A stretch of DNA of 46,762 bases from Burkholderiales bacterium. Its GTDB lineage: Bacteria; Pseudomonadota; Gammaproteobacteria; Burkholderiales; Burkholderiaceae_C. The notes under the pieces were generated by a model. That model was not told where the DNA came from, ran no database searches, and saw only the letters and a program-made list of their open reading frames with translations. The translations under genes and the position numbers were made by a program. Location of the stretch: assembly GCA_019509985.1 (NCBI GenBank), contig JAEKLF010000072.1, forward strand, positions 1-46,762. Direction: 5' to 3'. Below are positions 30,746-40,596 of this stretch, in pieces; position 1 is the stretch's first letter; every line of letters starts with the position of its first letter.

Positions 30746-30975
30746 GCCCGAATTGTGGTGCTCAGTGAGCGCACTGCGCCACCCGGGTCGCCCTCCCGGC
30801 ACGGGAAGCGTGCATGCCCAGGCGGTGCTGGTGCGCGCCATGCCGCGATGCACCGCACCGGCACGGCCCCCGCCGTTCGTCCTACAGCGGCTGTCGCCGC
30901 AGGCTGGCAGCGCGCGGCCGGGCCTCGCCGCAGCATCGAGGCATCGAACAGCAAACCGGCTCAGCCGCCACGGTC

Positions 30976-31749
30976 ATGCCCTCTTCCTCGCTGCCCCTGC
31001 CCGCAAAACCCCTCACCGCGCCGCACCGCCGGCCCGCGCTGTCGCTGCTGGCCACCGAACCCGCGCGCGCCACGCTGGAGGCCCTGCAGGCGCTCAACCT
31101 CTGGCGCAAGGAGCCCAAGCAGGTCGGCCAGGGCCGCACGGTCGTGCTGTTTCCGGGGCTGGGCACGGACAGCCTGTCGCTGTGGCCGCTGCGCCGCCAT
31201 CTGGAACGCGCGGGCTTTCGTGCACTGGACTGGGGCCAGGGCGTGAACCGCGGTCCGCAGGGTGACGTCGACGCCTGGCTGGACCAGCTGGCCGAGGCCG
31301 TGCACGAGCGCATCGCGCCGGCCAACCAGGCCAGCCTCGTCGGCTGGAGCCTAGGCGGCTTTTACGCCCGCGAGCTGGCCAAGCGGCTGCCCGAGCGCGT
31401 GCCGCACGTCATCACCATCGGCACGCCCTTCAGCGGCGGGCCGGAGGACACGCACGTCGGCTGGCTGTTCCGCCTGCTCAACGGCCGCCGCGCCGAGGAG
31501 CACGACGCGTTGCGCGACCGCCTGGCCGAGCCGCCGCCGGTGCCCACCATCTCGCTGTACAGCCGCAGCGACGGCGTGGTGTCCTGGCAGGCCTGCAGGC
31601 ACACGGCGAGCTGGCCGCTAGCGCGCGACATGGAGGTCAATGCCAGCCACATGGGCATGGGCTGGAGCCCCGAGGTGCTGACGCGGGTGACCAAGCTGCT
31701 GGCCATCCATCGTGAGAACGCTGCCGGTGCCGGCAAGGCCGCGGCGTGA
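30976..31749 (+). CDS. Alpha/beta hydrolase
   Basis: 257 aa from ATG 30976. Oxyanion strand TVVLFPGLGTDSLSLWPL, nucleophile Ser125 in LVGWSLGGFYARELAKR, acid Asp in SLYSRSDGVVSW and His in VNASHMGMGWSP make a plausible triad. No signal peptide is seen (the N-terminus is Pro/Ser-rich), so it is probably cytoplasmic. The shape recalls PGAP1-like/triacylglycerol-lipase-type hydrolases, but the substrate is unknown. The helicase gene begins on its stop codon (GTGA), implying one transcript. A 230-nt divergent region separates it from DUF2805. Confidence 0.87.
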   Translation: MPSSSLPLPAKPLTAPHRRPALSLLATEPARATLEALQALNLWRKEPKQVGQGRTVVLFPGLGTDSLSLWPLRRHLERAGFRALDWGQGVNRGPQGDVDAWLDQLAEAVHERIAPANQASLVGWSLGGFYARELAKRLPERVPHVITIGTPFSGGPEDTHVGWLFRLLNGRRAEEHDALRDRLAEPPPVPTISLYSRSDGVVSWQACRHTASWPLARDMEVNASHMGMGWSPEVLTRVTKLLAIHRENAAGAGKAAA

Positions 31750-33533
31750 GCACGGCCGTCATGACCGCCGCAGGGCGCGTGGCCACGCAGGCCGATCGGA
31801 GCGAGGGCTCGCCACAGCCGGCGCCGCCCGCCGAGACGCTGCCGCCGCGCGAGCCCGTGGCGCCGGCCAAGCTGCGCAGCGTGCTCAGGCGCGTGTTCGG
31901 CCTGCGCGCGCTGCGCCCGGGCCAGGCCGAGGTCATCGACCGCGTGCTGACCGGCCAGAGCACGCTGGCCGTCATGCCCACGGGTGCCGGCAAGTCGCTG
32001 TGCTATCAGCTGCCCGCCGTGCTCAACGATGCGCTGACCGTGGTCATCTCGCCGCTGATCGCGCTGATGAAGGACCAGTGCGACGCGCTGGCCGAACTGG
32101 GCGTGCCGGCCATGCAGCTGCATTCCGCGCTGGATGCCAACCGCCGGCTTGAAACCGAGGCGCAGCTGGCGCGCGGCGCCGTGCGCGTGCTGTTCACGAC
32201 GCCGGAGCGCCTGGCCGATGCGCGCACCCTCGGGCTGCTGCAGGAGCAGCGCGTGGGCCTGCTGGTCGTCGACGAGGCACATTGCATCTCGCAGTGGGGC
32301 CACGACTTCCGGCCTGCCTTCAGCGCCCTGCGCGACGCGCGCCGGGCGCTGGGCCGCCCGCCCGTGCTGGCACTGACGGCCACCGCCTCCGAGCCCGTGC
32401 AGCGCGAGATCGCGCAGACACTGGGCATCCCGCGCGACGGCGTGCTGTGCCACGGCGTCTATCGCGCCAACCTGCGCCTGGCCGTGGAGCTGCCGCAGAC
32501 CGAAGCGCAACGCCGCGAGTTCATCCTGCGCCGGCTGGGCAACCTTGAGGGAACGACGGGCAGCGCCATCGTCTACTGCGCCACCGTGCGTGAGGCGACG
32601 GCGCTGCACCGCCAGTTGCGCGAGGCCGACATGTCGGCCGGGCTGTACCACGGCAAGCTGCCAGCCAGGGAACGCGCCGCCGCGCAGGAGGCCTTCATGC
32701 GCGACGAAAGGCGCGTCATGGTGGCGACCAATGCCTTCGGCATGGGCATCGACAAGCCCGACATCCGCCTCATCCTGCACGCCCAGATGCCGGCCTCCAT
32801 CGAGGCCTATGTGCAGGAATGCGGCCGCGCGGGACGAGACGGCGAGCCGGCGGACTGCGTGCTGCTGTTTCGCGAAGGCGACCGCGCGCTGCAGCAGTTC
32901 TTCGCCGGTGGCCACGCACCCAGCCGCGAGGAGTTGAGTGCCGTCTGGCACGCGCTGACGAGCCACACGCCGCAGCGGGGCTGGCTGCCTGCCGCATTGG
33001 CCGAGATGGCGCGGCTGCCGCAGGGTCGCCTGGAGCAGGCGCTGGCGGCGCTGCGCTCGGTACGCGCCCTGCGGGGCAGTGCGGCCGACGGCTTGCGAGC
33101 GGCCACGCGGCGCGACGCCGGCACCGTCATCGCCGCCGCCGAAGCCGCCGCACTGCAGCGCCGGCAAAGCGGCCGCGACGGCGTGGCCGCGATGGTGCTG
33201 TACGCCAAGGCCGGCAACTGCCGCTGGGCGAGCGTGCTCGCGCATTTCGGTGAAGCGCTCGACGGTGACGCGAGCCGCTGCGGCCATTGCGACAGCTGCG
33301 CCCGCTTCGAGCAGTTGCTGGCCAGCGAGCGCGCCGCGCCGGCTGCCGGGCCGGCCGCCGCCCCGCCCGCGCCGGCCACCGCCCTCTACGCGCCCGGCCA
33401 ACGCGTGCGCGTGCGCCGCTTCGGCTGGGGCGAAGTGCGGGCCTGCACGCAGGAGGCCGTCAGCATCGCCTTCCCGCGCCATGGCCTGCGCGACATTCAC
33501 CCGGACTTCGTGCTCGCGACGGCGCACGGCTGA
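31746..33533 (+). CDS. RecQ-like ATP-dependent DNA helicase with atypical C-terminus
   Basis: 595 aa from GTG 31746; ATG 31761 is an alternative. SF2 helicase core with motif I MPTGAGKS (77-84), motif II VVDEAHCISQWGHDFRP (DEAH 176-179), motif III LALTATAS, ATNAFGMGIDKPDIR (motif V) and YVQECGRAGRDG (motif VI). A zinc-binding Cys set follows (AKAGNCRW, then RCGHCDSC). In place of a standard RQC winged helix plus HRDC there is a short helical region before the zinc site, and after it an Ala/Pro linker with a roughly 45-residue SH3/tudor-like end (YAPGQRVRVRRFGWGEVRA). It probably unwinds recombination or replication intermediates. Confidence 0.9.
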   Translation: MSTAVMTAAGRVATQADRSEGSPQPAPPAETLPPREPVAPAKLRSVLRRVFGLRALRPGQAEVIDRVLTGQSTLAVMPTGAGKSLCYQLPAVLNDALTVVISPLIALMKDQCDALAELGVPAMQLHSALDANRRLETEAQLARGAVRVLFTTPERLADARTLGLLQEQRVGLLVVDEAHCISQWGHDFRPAFSALRDARRALGRPPVLALTATASEPVQREIAQTLGIPRDGVLCHGVYRANLRLAVELPQTEAQRREFILRRLGNLEGTTGSAIVYCATVREATALHRQLREADMSAGLYHGKLPARERAAAQEAFMRDERRVMVATNAFGMGIDKPDIRLILHAQMPASIEAYVQECGRAGRDGEPADCVLLFREGDRALQQFFAGGHAPSREELSAVWHALTSHTPQRGWLPAALAEMARLPQGRLEQALAALRSVRALRGSAADGLRAATRRDAGTVIAAAEAAALQRRQSGRDGVAAMVLYAKAGNCRWASVLAHFGEALDGDASRCGHCDSCARFEQLLASERAAPAAGPAAAPPAPATALYAPGQRVRVRRFGWGEVRACTQEAVSIAFPRHGLRDIHPDFVLATAHG

Positions 33534-33596
33534 CGATGACGCTTGCGGGCCGGGCGCCGGGCCGCTCCCACGCCGGCCCCCTGGGCAAGGGGCTCG

Positions 33597-34859
33597 TCAG
33601 CTCCCGCGGGTGATGGGCATGCTGACCTTGTCGGCCGGCAGCTTCATGTGGCTGGCCAGCTCCAGCTTGGCCAGCGAGTTGCGGTGCACCTCGTCCGGGC
33701 CGTCGGCCAACCTCAATGTGCGCTGGTGCGCCCACATCATGGCCAGCGGCGTGTCGTCGGACACGCCCATGCCGCCGAAGACCTGGATGGCCCAGTCGAT
33801 GACCTGCAGGGCCATGTTGGGCGCCACGATCTTGATCATCGCGATCTCGGCCTTGGCAACCTTGTTGCCCACCGTGTCCATCATGTAGGCCGCCTTCAGC
33901 GTCAGCAGGCGCGCCTGCTCGATCATGCAGCGCGCCTCGGCGATGCGCTCCTGCGTGACGGTCTGCTGGGCGATGGTCTTGCCGAAGGCCGTGCGGGCGA
34001 TGGCGCGCTCGCACATCAGCTGCAGCGCGCGCTCGGCGGCGCCGACGGAGCGCATGCAGTGGTGGATGCGCCCCGGGCCGAGGCGCCCTTGCGCGATCTC
34101 GAAGCCGCGGCCTTCGCCGAGCAGGATGTTGCTGGCGGGCACGCGCACGTTCTTCAGCTCGACTTCCATGTGGCCATGCGGCGCGTCGTCGTAGCCGAAC
34201 ACGGACAGCGGGCGGATGACGGTGATGCCCGGCGCGTTGGCCGGCACGACGATCATGGACTGCTGCTCGTGGCGGCCGGCCTCTTCGTTGGTCTTGCCCA
34301 TGACGATGTAGACCGCGCAGCGCGGGTCGCCGGCACCGCTGCTCCACCACTTGCGGCCGTTGATGACGTAGTCGTCACCGTCGCGCTCGATGCGGCATGC
34401 GATGTTGGTCGCGTCGCTCGAAGCCACGGCGGGCTCGGTCATCAGGAAGGCCGAGCGGATCTCGCCGCGCAGCAGCGGCTCCAGCCATCGGTCCTTCAGT
34501 GCCTCGCTGGCATAGCGCTCCAGCGTCTCCATGTTGCCGGTGTCGGGTGCCGAGCAGTTGAAGACCTCGGGCGCCCAGAATACGCGGCCCATGATCTCGC
34601 ACAGCGGCGCGTATTCGAGGTTGGACAGGCCTTCCGGCGCGCGGTTGGACTTGGGCAGGAACAGGTTCCACAAGCCGGCCGCGCGGGCCTTGGGCTTGAG
34701 TTCCTCGATGACGCGTGTCGCCACCCAGGGATTGCCGGCACGACGGTTGGCGGCCACCTCGTCGAGATAGCGCTTTTCGTTCGGATAGATGTGCTCGTCG
34801 AAGAAGGCGAGCAGGCGCTCCTGCGCTTGCGCGACCTTGGGGCTGTAGTCGAAATTCAT
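33597..34859 (-). CDS. Acyl-CoA dehydrogenase, ACAD10/11-like
   Basis: 420 aa starting [20 protein letters not shown]. Three-domain acyl-CoA dehydrogenase: N-terminal helical domain, middle beta domain with [19 protein letters not shown] and [18 protein letters not shown], and C-terminal helical domain with [20 protein letters not shown] and [20 protein letters not shown]. It resembles the ACAD10/ACAD11 group rather than the classic short/medium-chain enzymes. It oxidises an acyl-CoA with FAD; chain preference is not visible. No aminoglycoside phosphotransferase-like gene, a frequent partner of this group, is adjacent in the window. It converges with the helicase gene. Confidence 0.92.
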   Translation of the reverse strand: MNFDYSPKVAQAQERLLAFFDEHIYPNEKRYLDEVAANRRAGNPWVATRVIEELKPKARAAGLWNLFLPKSNRAPEGLSNLEYAPLCEIMGRVFWAPEVFNCSAPDTGNMETLERYASEALKDRWLEPLLRGEIRSAFLMTEPAVASSDATNIACRIERDGDDYVINGRKWWSSGAGDPRCAVYIVMGKTNEEAGRHEQQSMIVVPANAPGITVIRPLSVFGYDDAPHGHMEVELKNVRVPASNILLGEGRGFEIAQGRLGPGRIHHCMRSVGAAERALQLMCERAIARTAFGKTIAQQTVTQERIAEARCMIEQARLLTLKAAYMMDTVGNKVAKAEIAMIKIVAPNMALQVIDWAIQVFGGMGVSDDTPLAMMWAHQRTLRLADGPDEVHRNSLAKLELASHMKLPADKVSMPITRGS

Positions 34860-34947
34860 GGCGCGGCTTTCGAGTGCGGGTGCCGCCAGTGTGGCCCAGC
34901 CGTGGCCGCGCGCTTGTCGCCGAGGCATCAGAACCGAAGCGGCCAAT

Positions 34948-36939
34948 TCAACCCGCGAGCAGCTTTTCTTCGGCCAGCGCCAGCGCGGCCGGCGTGCCGC
35001 TGATGACCAGGGTGTCGCCGCCCGCCAGCGTCGCGCCGTCCACCGGCAGTCCCTTGCCGCTGGCGCGCCGCATTGACACCACGGCGACACCCAGCGCGTG
35101 CAGCGCCAGGTCGTCCAGCGGCTGGCCGGCGTACGGGCTGGCCGTGGGCAGCGTGACGGAGCTCAGGCGGGCCTGGTCGAGTTCGTCGACGGTGTCGTCG
35201 TCGGCGCCGTGGAAGTAGCCGCGCAGCAGCCCATAGCGCCGGTCACGGGCGTCGCGCGTGATGCGGATGACGCGGCGCATCGGCACGCCGACGAGGGCCA
35301 GCGCGTGCGAGGCCAGCATCAGGCTGCCTTCGATGGCTTCGGGCACGACCTCCGTGGCGCCGGCCGCGCGCAGCTTCTCGAGGTCGGAGTCATCGATGGT
35401 GCGCACGACGACCGGCACCTTGGGCGCATGCGTCTGCACGAGGTTGAGGATCTTCAGCGCCGACGGCGTGTCGGGGTAGCTGACGACGACGGCGCAGGCG
35501 CGCGCCAGGCCCGCAGCCATCAGGCTCTGCACCTTGGCCGCGTCGCCGAAGACGACGTTCTGGCCGGCGGCCGCGGCCTGGCGCACGCGGTCGGGGTCGA
35601 GGTCCAGCGCCATGTAGGGAATGCGCTCGCCCTCCAGCAGCCGCGCCAGGTTCTGGCCCGAGCGGCCGTAGCCGCAGATGATGACGTGGGCCTCGGCCTG
35701 GATGGACTTCTTCGCGATCATCGTCAGCTGCACGGACTGCATCAGCCAGTCGCTGCTGGACAGCTTCATGACGATGCGGTTGCTGTACATGACCAGGATG
35801 GGCGTGATCAGCATGGACAGCACCATGCTCGCCAGCACCGCGCTGACCCATTGCGCGGCGATGAGGTTGTGCTGGGCACCCAGCGTCAGCAGCACGAAGC
35901 CGAACTCGCCGGCCTGGGCGAGGTACAGGCCGGTACGCAGCGCGACGCCGGGCGGTGACTTGAACAGCCGAGCCAGGCCCGCGATCAGCACGAACTTGGC
36001 TAGCACCGGCAGCGCCGTCAGCAGGATGACCAGCCACCAGCTGTCCACCAGCGGCCGCCAGTCCAGCTTCATGCCGATGGTGATGAAGAACAGGCCGAGC
36101 AGCACGTCGTGGAAGGGCCGGATGTCGGTCTCCACCTGGTGCTTGTATTCGGTCTCGGCGATCAGCATGCCGGCGACGAAGGCGCCCAGGGCCAGGCTCA
36201 GGCCGGCGTGCTCGGTCATCCAGGCCAGGCCCAGCGTGACGAGCAGCAGGTTGAGCATGAAGAGCTCGTCGCTCTTGCGCCGCGCCACCAGCGTCAGCCA
36301 CCAGCGCATGAGCTTCTGGCCGCCGTAGAGCAGCAGGCCGAGCAGCACGGCGGCCTTCAGGCCGGCCACGGCCAGCGCCTGGGCCATCTCGCCGCCGCTG
36401 CTGTTCAGCGCCGGGATCAGCACCAGCAGCGGCACGACGGCCAGATCCTGGAACAGCAGCACACCCATGACGAGCTTGCCATGCGGGCTCTCCAGCTCCA
36501 GCCGCTCGGCCATCAGCTTGACGACGATGGCCGTCGAGCTCATCGCCATCGCCGAACCCAGCACCAGCGCGCCTTCCCAGTTCAGCTGCCAGGCCCGCCC
36601 CAGCAGCGCGAAGCCGGTGACCAGCATCGCGTTGCCGACCAGTGCGCCGGCGATGGTCAAAACCACCTGCGCCATGCCCAGGCCAAACACCGCCGTCCTC
36701 AGCGCGCGCAGCTTGGGCAGGTTGAACTCCAGCCCGATGGCGAACATCAGGAAGACGACGCCGAACTCGGCCAGATAGGAAATGCTGGCCGAATCGTGGG
36801 CGAAGGCCAACGCATTCGGCCCGATCACTACGCCCACGGCCAGGTAGCCCAGCATGGGCGGCAGTTTCAGCGAGCGGCAGACGACCACGCCCAGTACGGC
36901 AGCAAAGAGATAGAGGAGGGCGAGGTCCAGGGAGGTCAC
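34948..36939 (-). CDS. KefC-like K+/H+ antiporter (CPA2) with RCK domains
   Basis: 663 aa from GTG 36939. The first about 380 residues form a CPA2 cation/proton exchanger: [33 protein letters not shown] block, [38 protein letters not shown] and [20 protein letters not shown] TrkA-N (RCK) nucleotide-binding domain is at about 415-530 ([20 protein letters not shown]), and a TrkA-C domain ends the protein (about 580-660). It resembles the KefB/KefC/YbaL group. No KefF/G-type ancillary oxidoreductase is next to it. Glutamate dehydrogenase is divergent, 173 nt away. Confidence 0.92.
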   Translation of the reverse strand: MTSLDLALLYLFAAVLGVVVCRSLKLPPMLGYLAVGVVIGPNALAFAHDSASISYLAEFGVVFLMFAIGLEFNLPKLRALRTAVFGLGMAQVVLTIAGALVGNAMLVTGFALLGRAWQLNWEGALVLGSAMAMSSTAIVVKLMAERLELESPHGKLVMGVLLFQDLAVVPLLVLIPALNSSGGEMAQALAVAGLKAAVLLGLLLYGGQKLMRWWLTLVARRKSDELFMLNLLLVTLGLAWMTEHAGLSLALGAFVAGMLIAETEYKHQVETDIRPFHDVLLGLFFITIGMKLDWRPLVDSWWLVILLTALPVLAKFVLIAGLARLFKSPPGVALRTGLYLAQAGEFGFVLLTLGAQHNLIAAQWVSAVLASMVLSMLITPILVMYSNRIVMKLSSSDWLMQSVQLTMIAKKSIQAEAHVIICGYGRSGQNLARLLEGERIPYMALDLDPDRVRQAAAAGQNVVFGDAAKVQSLMAAGLARACAVVVSYPDTPSALKILNLVQTHAPKVPVVVRTIDDSDLEKLRAAGATEVVPEAIEGSLMLASHALALVGVPMRRVIRITRDARDRRYGLLRGYFHGADDDTVDELDQARLSSVTLPTASPYAGQPLDDLALHALGVAVVSMRRASGKGLPVDGATLAGGDTLVISGTPAALALAEEKLLAG

Positions 36940-37112
36940 CGGGCGATGGTATTCGGACCGCCTGTCCTGCCGCTCGGGTCGTGAAATCCTGCCTTGGCAA
37001 GCGCCGCCATGCATTGCGTGCATGAGCGCATACGGACTTGGCTAGACAAGCAGGGGCTGGGCCGCGGGCGTTCTTGCTACCGTTCGGCCCACTAAAAGTT
37101 ACGGAGCATTTC

Positions 37113-38384
37113 ATGCCCAACCTGTCCTTCGTTTCGCCCACGCGCAACAGCCCGTGGGGAACGTATCTGTCGCAGATCGACGCCGTCGAGCCCTACCTCG
37201 GCGGCCTGGCCCGCTGGGTCGAAACCCTGCGCCGCCCCAAGCGCGCGCTGATCGTCGACATCCCCATCGAGCTGGACAACGGCAGCATCGCCCACTTCGA
37301 GGGCTATCGCGTGCAGCACAGCCTGACGCGCGGCCCCGGCAAGGGCGGTGTGCGCTATCACCCGGACGTGACGCTGGAAGAAGTGATGGCCCTGTCGGCC
37401 TGGATGACGATCAAGAACGCGGCCGTCAACCTGCCCTATGGCGGCGCCAAGGGCGGCATCCGCGTCGACCCCAAGCTGCTCAGCCTGAAAGAGCTGGAAA
37501 AGATGACCCGCCGCTACACCAGCGAGATCGGCATCATCATCGGCCCGCAGCAGGACATCCCGGCGCCGGACGTCAACACCAACGGCCAGATCATGGCCTG
37601 GATGATGGACACCTATTCGATGAACACCGGCGCGACGGCGACCGGCGTCGTCACCGGCAAGCCCATCCCGCTGGGCGGCTCGCTCGGCCGAGTGGCCGCC
37701 ACCGGCCGCGGCGTGTTCGTCGTCGGCCGCGAAGCCATGCGCCGCCTCGGCCAGCCGCTGGAAGGCGCACGCATCGCGGTGCAGGGCTTCGGCAACGTCG
37801 GCTCCATCGCTGCCAAGCTGTTCGCTGTCAACGGCGCCAAGATCGTCTGCGTGCAGGACCACACCGGCACCATCCTGAACGAGAACGGCTTCGACATGAC
37901 GAGCCTGCTCGAGCACGTGGCCGCCTATAAGGGCGTGGCGGGCTTCGCCGGCGCCGACAAGATCGACGACGAGAACTTCTGGGACGTCGCCAGCGACGTG
38001 CTGATCCCCGCCGCGCTGGAAGGCCAGATCACGGCCGAGCGCGCCAAGCGCATCCGCACTCGCCTCGTGCTGGAAGGCGCCAACGGCCCGACCACGCCGG
38101 ACGGCGAGGCCGTGCTGGCCGACCGCGGCATCGTCGTCGTGCCGGACGTGATCGCCAACGCCGGCGGCGTGACCGTGTCCTACTTCGAATGGGTGCAGGA
38201 CTTCTCGTCCTTCTTCTGGACCGAGGACGAGATCAACGTCCGCCTGGACAAGATCATGATCGGCGCCTTCAAGCACATCTGGGAAACCAGCGAGCTGCAC
38301 AAGATCACGCTGCGCACGGCCGCCTTCACGGTGGCCTGCACGCGCGTGCTGCAGGCGCGCGAGGAGCGAGGCCTGTACCCGTAA
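37113..38384 (+). CDS. gdhA: Glutamate dehydrogenase (Glu/Leu/Phe/Val family)
   Basis: 423 aa from ATG 37113 with CGGAG about 8 nt upstream. Glutamate-binding [14 protein letters not shown] and catalytic Lys113 in [14 protein letters not shown]; Rossmann [27 protein letters not shown] and [14 protein letters not shown] near the end. Length and the [20 protein letters not shown] block match hexameric, probably NAD(H)-preferring GDH of Burkholderiales. It interconverts glutamate with 2-oxoglutarate and ammonium in the cytoplasm. A strong intrinsic terminator follows directly, isolating it from the copper/ABC unit. Confidence 0.95.
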   Translation: MPNLSFVSPTRNSPWGTYLSQIDAVEPYLGGLARWVETLRRPKRALIVDIPIELDNGSIAHFEGYRVQHSLTRGPGKGGVRYHPDVTLEEVMALSAWMTIKNAAVNLPYGGAKGGIRVDPKLLSLKELEKMTRRYTSEIGIIIGPQQDIPAPDVNTNGQIMAWMMDTYSMNTGATATGVVTGKPIPLGGSLGRVAATGRGVFVVGREAMRRLGQPLEGARIAVQGFGNVGSIAAKLFAVNGAKIVCVQDHTGTILNENGFDMTSLLEHVAAYKGVAGFAGADKIDDENFWDVASDVLIPAALEGQITAERAKRIRTRLVLEGANGPTTPDGEAVLADRGIVVVPDVIANAGGVTVSYFEWVQDFSSFFWTEDEINVRLDKIMIGAFKHIWETSELHKITLRTAAFTVACTRVLQAREERGLYP

Positions 38385-38408
38385 TCCGCACCGGATCCCT
38401 GCCTCCCG

Positions 38409-38450
38409 ACCGCCGCCAGTTGCCGCAAGGCCTGGCGGCGGTGTCATTTT
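38409..38450 (+). terminator. Intrinsic terminator after gdhA
   Basis: Perfect 11-bp GC stem ACCGCCGCCAG / CTGGCGGCGGT (38409-38419 and 38432-38442) with a 12-nt loop, followed by gtcatttt. It starts 24 nt after the gdhA stop. Confidence 0.88.
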
Positions 38451-38486
38451 CAAAGTAGGTACGTAGGCACAATTCGGTCACCCCGC

Positions 38487-39560
38487 ATGGACAGCCTGAG
38501 CGAAGTTGGCACAGTCCCGTGCCCAAGCATGATCCCCGAACTGTCTGAATCTCCATCCGCCGGCCTTGACCGCCGGCAATTGCTGCGCGGCGCGCTCGCG
38601 TCGGCGCTGAGCCTGCCCGCGGCCGCCGCCTCCGGCCCGCTGATCGTCGGCGGCCTGCCGGTCACCTGCAATCTGACGCTGCCCGTCGCCTGCTCGGCCC
38701 GCATGGCGACGAACAAGGCGTCGGGCAGCAAGGCCTTCGAGTTCGAGTACAGCAAGTACAACGGCTGGCCCGAGATCAAGGAATCGCTGATGACGGGCCG
38801 CATCCAGGCGGCCTACATGCTGGCGCCGCTGGTCATGGACCTGGCGGACAAGAAGATCCCCGTCAAGATCGTCTCGCTGGGCCACCGCTCGGGCGCGGTC
38901 ATCATGGTGCGCACCGATTCGCCCTACAAGAAGTTCCGCGACCTGACCGGCAAGCGCATCGCCATCCCCAGCCGCTTCGCGGTGGACTTCCTGTTCCTGC
39001 GCAAGATGCTGGCGCAGGAAGGCATGACGCCCAAGGACATTCAGATCATCGAGATGCCGCCGCCCGACATGCCGGCGGCGCTCTACGCCAAGGCCGTGGA
39101 CGGCTACTGCACCGGCGAGCCCTTCGGCGCTGCGGCCCAGCGCGCCGGCTATGCCAAGCCGCTGCGCATGACGCGCGACGAGTGGCGCAACTACATCTGC
39201 TGCGTGCTGACCGTGCGTGAGGAGCTGATCAAGGAGAACCGGCCGCTGGTGCAGGACCTGGTCAACCATGTACAGGGCGCCGGCCAGTGGCTGGACCAGC
39301 AGCAGGCCAACCGCGAGAAGGCCATCCAGATCGCGGCCGGGCGCAAATTCTTCAACCAGGACCCCAACATCCTGCGCTTCGTGATGGAGAACCCGACCGA
39401 CCGCGTGACCTATGGCGACCTGCGCATGATCCGCGCCGAGTTCGACGAGCTGATGCAGCTGTCCATCGAAGCCGGCACGCTGAAGGCCCCGGTGCCGTTC
39501 GAGAAGTACGTGGACGAGAGCTTCGTGAAGGCGGCCAAGGCCGCGCCCATCCCGATATGA
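38487..39560 (+). CDS. Tat-exported NrtA/SsuA-like ABC substrate-binding protein
   Basis: 357 aa from ATG 38487; ATG 38529 is an alternative and neither has a clear ribosome-binding site. A Tat-like signal, DRRQLLRGALASALSLPAAA, ends near residue 48. The mature part is a NMT1/NrtA/SsuA-type two-lobed binding protein: GWPEIKESLMTGRIQAAYML, VKIVSLGHRSGAVIMVRTDS, LTGKRIAIPSRFAVDFLFLR, KAVDGYCTGEPFGAAAQRAG. Several cysteines are notable, including Cys61 and Cys69 in GGLPVTCNLTLPVACSA and the pair in NYICCVLT. The stop overlaps the SCO start (ATGA). Ligand unknown; neighbours point to copper or a copper-related compound. Confidence 0.88.
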   Translation: MDSLSEVGTVPCPSMIPELSESPSAGLDRRQLLRGALASALSLPAAAASGPLIVGGLPVTCNLTLPVACSARMATNKASGSKAFEFEYSKYNGWPEIKESLMTGRIQAAYMLAPLVMDLADKKIPVKIVSLGHRSGAVIMVRTDSPYKKFRDLTGKRIAIPSRFAVDFLFLRKMLAQEGMTPKDIQIIEMPPPDMPAALYAKAVDGYCTGEPFGAAAQRAGYAKPLRMTRDEWRNYICCVLTVREELIKENRPLVQDLVNHVQGAGQWLDQQQANREKAIQIAAGRKFFNQDPNILRFVMENPTDRVTYGDLRMIRAEFDELMQLSIEAGTLKAPVPFEKYVDESFVKAAKAAPIPI

Positions 39561-40150
39561 AACGCCGGCTGGCTCTTGCGGCCGCGCTGGCCCTGGCCGG
39601 CGGCACCGCCCTCGCTGCACCCGCGCCGACCCCGCGGCTGAAGGCTGGCGTCTTCGAGCCGGCCCAGGCCGCGCCCGAGTTCGCCCTCAAGGGCAGCGAC
39701 GGCGCCGAGCTGAAGCTGGCGCGGTTCAAGGGCAAGCTGGTGTTGCTGGTGTTCGGCTTCACGAACTGCCCCGAGGTCTGCCCGACGACGCTGGCGACGC
39801 TGGCCCAGGCGCGCAAGGACCTGGGCGCTGACGCTGCCGATGTGCAGGTCGTCTACGTGACGGTGGACCCGGAGCGCGACAACGTCGCCCGCATCCGCCA
39901 ATACCTCGCCGCCTTCGACCCGACCTTCATCGGCGGCACCGAGACGCCAGCCACGCTGGCCGAAATGCGCAAGCGCTATGGCGTCGTCGCCGAGAAGATC
40001 GCCGCCACGCAGCCGCATGCCTACGGCATGAACCACTCCACGTCGGTCTGGTTGATCGACCGCGCCGGCAAGCTGCGGGCCATGATGCCCTATGGCCATG
40101 AGGCCAAGGACTTCGTGCACGACCTGCGGCTGCTGCTCGCCGCGTCGTGA
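39557..40150 (+). CDS. SCO1/SenC/PrrC family copper chaperone
   Basis: 197 aa with a short signal peptide (about 1-21, LALAGGTALA). Thioredoxin-fold SCO protein with the copper ligands Cys71 and Cys75 in FGFTNCPEVCPTTLA and His160 in YGMNHSTSVWLID. In the family these residues bind Cu(I)/Cu(II) and deliver copper to cytochrome oxidase CuA or act as thiol reductase. The start overlaps the binding-protein stop and the end overlaps the cupredoxin start. No cytochrome oxidase genes are near, so its role here is tied to the ABC unit. Confidence 0.93.
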   Translation: MKRRLALAAALALAGGTALAAPAPTPRLKAGVFEPAQAAPEFALKGSDGAELKLARFKGKLVLLVFGFTNCPEVCPTTLATLAQARKDLGADAADVQVVYVTVDPERDNVARIRQYLAAFDPTFIGGTETPATLAEMRKRYGVVAEKIAATQPHAYGMNHSTSVWLIDRAGKLRAMMPYGHEAKDFVHDLRLLLAAS

Positions 40151-40596
40151 AGCGCGCGGCTCTCATCTCGATGGCCTTCGTGCCCGCGGCGTTCGCCGGC
40201 GCGGTGGCCTGGGCCGCGTTCGCGCCGCTTGAGGTGGCCACGCGTGACGAGCTGTTCGAGATCCCGCACGGCACCTATGCGCGCCGCATGGCCGGCGACA
40301 AGGTCGAGATCCTGCCTGACCGCATCGAGCTGACGCTGGGCCTGAACGACGTGCTGCTGCTGCGCAACCACGACGAGGTGCCGCAGCAGTTCGGCCCCGT
40401 GCTCGTCATGCCGGGGCAGAGTTTCAGGCTGCCCTTCGAGGTCGCGTCGACCTACAGCTTTGCCTGCACGGCGCACGCCAGCGGGCAGATGAGCATCGTC
40501 GTCGCGCCCACGCCCGAGGCTGGCTGGCCGCGGCTGCAATGGCGCTGGCAGCACCGCCACAAAGCCTTCACGAAGAACCCGGAGACCGCTGCTTGA
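40147..40596 (+). CDS. Small type-1 cupredoxin-like protein
   Basis: 149 aa from GTG 40147 (GTGA overlap). A hydrophobic N-terminus (about 4-25, FVPAAFAGAVAWAAFAP) serves as signal or anchor. A single cupredoxin domain follows, with the full blue-copper ligand set: His75 (LLRNHDEVPQQFGP), then Cys107, His110 and Met115 in YSFACTAHASGQM, the classical C-x2-H-x4-M spacing. Trp- and Arg-rich residues end the protein (WPRLQWRWQHRH). A periplasmic copper or electron carrier is likely. It sits between a SCO chaperone and an ABC permease, and its stop overlaps the permease start. Confidence 0.85.
   Translation: MKRAALISMAFVPAAFAGAVAWAAFAPLEVATRDELFEIPHGTYARRMAGDKVEILPDRIELTLGLNDVLLLRNHDEVPQQFGPVLVMPGQSFRLPFEVASTYSFACTAHASGQMSIVVAPTPEAGWPRLQWRWQHRHKAFTKNPETAA

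Noticed and set aside
37092..38453. Minus-strand frame of 453 codons opposite gdhA
   Set aside because: Complement of a complete glutamate dehydrogenase with all catalytic motifs; no motif on the minus strand.
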